Made by a program: the position numbers and the translations under genes. Below are positions 23,181-25,050 of a stretch of 25,050 nt of DNA, one piece after another. The notes under the pieces were generated by a model. That model worked only from the letters and a program-made list of their open reading frames with translations. It was not told where the DNA came from and did not search any database. The stretch's first letter is position 1. Each line of letters begins with the position of its first letter. The stretch is from CBDUQI01 sp965369325 (GTDB lineage: Bacteria > Pseudomonadota > Gammaproteobacteria > Steroidobacterales > JBCBZW01), in the NCBI GenBank assembly GCA_965369325.1, contig CBDUQI010000071.1, positions 1 through 25,050 of the forward strand, in the 5' to 3' direction.

Positions 23181-23243
23181 CTAGACCATCTCCCTCCGGA
23201 GAAGCCAGCGCCAGCACCATGCGTTGTTGATTGCCGTGTTCAC
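23181..23243 (-). CDS. trpL: trp leader peptide
   Basis: A 20-residue frame starts at GTG 23243, reads NTAINNAWCWRWLLRREMV and stops at TAG 23183-23181. Three Trp codons fall within five residues (codons at 23219-23217, 23213-23211 and 23207-23205), just before the antiterminator arm. Starved ribosomes stall there and free the antiterminator; with Trp available the ribosome reaches the stop, which sits at the antiterminator arm, and the terminator forms. No other start exists in this frame between the promoter and the Trp codons. No Shine-Dalgarno is seen, and the predicted transcript start is near 23245, so the leader may be translated from a leaderless mRNA. Confidence 0.85.
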   Translation of the reverse strand: MNTAINNAWCWRWLLRREMV

Positions 23244-23251
23244 TGGCGAGC

Positions 23252-23281
23252 ATTGTGGCCGCGCGGCACGGCTGGCGTCAA
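23252..23281 (-). promoter_or_regulatory. Candidate trp operon promoter
   Basis: On the minus strand TTGACG (23281-23276) is followed after 18 bp by CACAAT (23257-23252). The -35 matches consensus in five of six positions, the -10 in four. The predicted start near 23245 is a couple of bases before the trpL GTG. No TrpR-like operator palindrome was recognised here. Confidence 0.5.
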
Positions 23282-23504
23282 CCCGGCCGGTCTGGGCGTA
23301 CAATCCCGTCGGGACGGATCAAAGGCGCCTATTTCGTGATCCGAGACAACCATTTGCCAGCCTCATACATCTAAGGTGGCAATAGAGCGAAAACGTTGAG
23401 GTAACACGCGCGGCGCTGCGCCGTCACAATAAGGGAATATCTTGACGCCTGGGCTGTGATGCCTGGGCCTAATGCCTGTACTGGGGAGTGGACCGCTGAA
23501 AACA

Positions 23505-25050
23505 ATGATATTCGACCGAAACGGCTACGGCGCGATCGCCCTGCTGGGCTGCCTGGTCGCCCAACCAGCGGCCGCCATGTGCGAAGTACCGGTATCCTCA
23601 GCCAACACCAATGCGCTGCCGCGGATTACTCAGGCGCCCAAAATCGACGGTATCGTGGAACCGGAAATCTGGGCGGGCGCCATGCGCATGGCGCTGGACG
23701 TGGAAACGCGTCCGGCCGAAAACGACCCAGCCAAAGTGGACACCCAGCTGTTGATGATGGAAAACGGCAGCCATCTGTTCGTTGCATTTCAAGCGCACGA
23801 CCCGGAGCCCGAGAAAATTCGCGCGTTCCTGCGCGACCGTGACAGCGCCTGGGATGACGACTTTGTGGGCGTCGTGCTCGATACGTTTAACGACGAAAGA
23901 CAGGCATTTGAGTTTTTCGCCAATCCCTTCGGCTCCCAGATGGACCTGATTTACGACGATGTGAACGGCGATGAGGACAGCTCCTGGGATGCCATCTGGG
24001 ATTCCGCCGGGCGCATTACCGAGCAGGGCTACGAGGTGGAGATGGCCATCCCGCTGCAGCAACTGCGCTTCCCCAAAATGGACGGCCAGCAGACCTGGGG
24101 TCTGGATGCCATTCGCTTCCGACCGCGCGACAAACGCAGGCGCCTGTCGATCAACGAGCAGGACCGTGGCGTGGACTGCTATTTATGCCAGCTCACCAAA
24201 ATCGAAGGGTTCGCCTGCGCAGAACCAGGGCGCAGTCTGGTGATCGCACCCACACTCACCTCCAACTCCGCCCGCAGCCGCAGCGATCCTGCCACCGAGC
24301 CGCTCACCAGCAGCAGCGAGACCGACCTGGGGCTGGACGTGCGCTGGGGCATTACTCCGAATCTGATCATGACGAGCACGCTGAACCCCGACTTCTCCCA
24401 GGTCGAGGCCGACGTCGCGCAACTGGATGTAAACGAGCAGTTCGCGCTGTTCTTTCCGGAATCACGCCCGTTCTTTTTGGAAGGCGCCGATTTTTTTAAC
24501 ACCAACATCCGCGCGGTATTCACCCGCAACATCGCCTCGCCGGACTATGGGCTGAAGCTGCTGGGCAAACAGGATCGCAACGGCTACGGCGTTTTCGCCG
24601 CCGAAGACGAGCGCACCAATCTGCTGATCCCTGGCCGCGACGGCTCGGACACCGAGACGCTGGAAAGCGCTAGCCGCGCGCTGGTAGGGCGCTACCGGCG
24701 CGATGTGGGCGAGAACTCCTCACTGGGAGTTTTGCTCACCTCACGCAGCGGCGACGACAACGATTACAGCAACACGGTGGCCGGCGTCGATGGCCGTTAC
24801 CGGATAAACAACAGTAACAGTGTCGACTTCCAGTACCTGCACACGCAGACGCGTTACCCGGACGCCCTGGCTGAGGAGCAGGATCAGCCGCGCGGACGCT
24901 TCAGCGATGCCGCTTGGTCACTGAACTATCAACATCGATCGCGCAACTGGCGCCAGTACACACTGCTGCGCGACTACGGCAAGGACTTTCGCGCCGACCT
25001 GGGTTTTGTCCCGCGCGTGAACTGGCGCCAGGCCGTCATCGGCGGCGGGC
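23505..25050 (+). CDS. DUF5916 secreted/outer-membrane protein with CBM9-like domain, 3' end outside the window
   Basis: The frame runs past the right edge; 515 codons are visible from ATG 23505. A signal peptide (GAIALLGCLVAQPAAAMC) is followed by a carbohydrate-binding family 9-like domain at about 40-220 (ITQAPKIDGIVEPEIWAGAM, HLFVAFQAHDPEP, SAWDDDFVGVVLDTFNDERQ, GYEVEMAIPLQQLRFP). Next comes the DUF5916 region (DLGLDVRWGITPNLIMTSTL, NPDFSQVEADVAQLDVN, FALFFPESRPFFLEGADFF), leading into amphipathic strands of a likely outer-membrane barrel. Full members are about 700-900 residues. The role of DUF5916 proteins is unsettled. ATG 23472 is an alternative start; neither has a close ribosome-binding site. 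Divergent from the trp operon. Confidence 0.88.
   Translation, partial: MIFDRNGYGAIALLGCLVAQPAAAMCEVPVSSANTNALPRITQAPKIDGIVEPEIWAGAMRMALDVETRPAENDPAKVDTQLLMMENGSHLFVAFQAHDPEPEKIRAFLRDRDSAWDDDFVGVVLDTFNDERQAFEFFANPFGSQMDLIYDDVNGDEDSSWDAIWDSAGRITEQGYEVEMAIPLQQLRFPKMDGQQTWGLDAIRFRPRDKRRRLSINEQDRGVDCYLCQLTKIEGFACAEPGRSLVIAPTLTSNSARSRSDPATEPLTSSSETDLGLDVRWGITPNLIMTSTLNPDFSQVEADVAQLDVNEQFALFFPESRPFFLEGADFFNTNIRAVFTRNIASPDYGLKLLGKQDRNGYGVFAAEDERTNLLIPGRDGSDTETLESASRALVGRYRRDVGENSSLGVLLTSRSGDDNDYSNTVAGVDGRYRINNSNSVDFQYLHTQTRYPDALAEEQDQPRGRFSDAAWSLNYQHRSRNWRQYTLLRDYGKDFRADLGFVPRVNWRQAVIGGG

Overview
The window looks like chromosomal DNA of a GC-rich gammaproteobacterium, possibly marine or sedimentary; the genus cannot be fixed by eye. 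The evidence is close resemblance of HemF, HemB (metal-site type DxALDPYTSHGQDG), Tag, QmcA/NfeD and AroE to gammaproteobacterial families, a contiguous trpEGDCF operon with a ribosome-mediated attenuator, and large secreted families (CRTAC1/FG-GAP, DUF5916) common in free-living marine lineages.

Layout. 1-2.9 kb (+): the 3' end of a fibronectin-III-like protein, a secreted STN plus HEAT-repeat protein, hemF, and a VOC-fold protein that overlaps hemF. 2.9-3.9 kb (-): MAPEG membrane protein and tag, with a promoter/palindrome upstream of tag. 4.06-4.9 kb (+): a multi-zinc-ribbon protein. 5-8.4 kb (-): hemB-aroE, then qmcA-nfeD, a membrane-quality pair. 8.5-10.5 kb (+): ECF sigma factor, DUF3379 zinc-binding anti-sigma protein, then an HvfA-like Cys-repeat peptide precursor closed by a strong terminator. 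10.6-14.3 kb (+): accessory-looking DNA: a predicted outer-membrane protein, a DUF2235 gene remnant, two small orphan proteins (SnoaL-like; dimeric alpha-beta-barrel-like), a c-type haem protein and a ParE toxin remnant. 14.4-16.5 kb (+): CRTAC1-family secreted protein. 16.5-23.3 kb (-): promoter, trp leader peptide and attenuator, trpE, trpG, trpD, trpC, trpF, then gamma carbonic anhydrase, glutaredoxin and a sugar-epimerase-like SDR. 23.5-25.05 kb (+): a DUF5916 protein cut by the window end.

How the parts fit. hemB and hemF are two separate steps of haem biosynthesis. aroE feeds chorismate, the substrate of the TrpE/TrpG complex; trpD, trpC and trpF carry the product to indole-3-glycerol phosphate, while trpB and trpA are not in the window. 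The trp genes are tightly coupled by overlaps or gaps of 1-7 nt and are preceded by a leader encoding three Trp codons in a five-residue stretch, with verifiable terminator and antiterminator pairings. The sigma/anti-sigma pair next to the HvfA-like gene suggests a stress- or metal-responsive unit; HvfA-type precursors are known from Haemophilus to be modified into copper-binding oxazolone/thioamide peptides, but no HvfB or HvfC modification gene is visible here. No tRNA, rRNA, CRISPR array or insertion sequence was seen.
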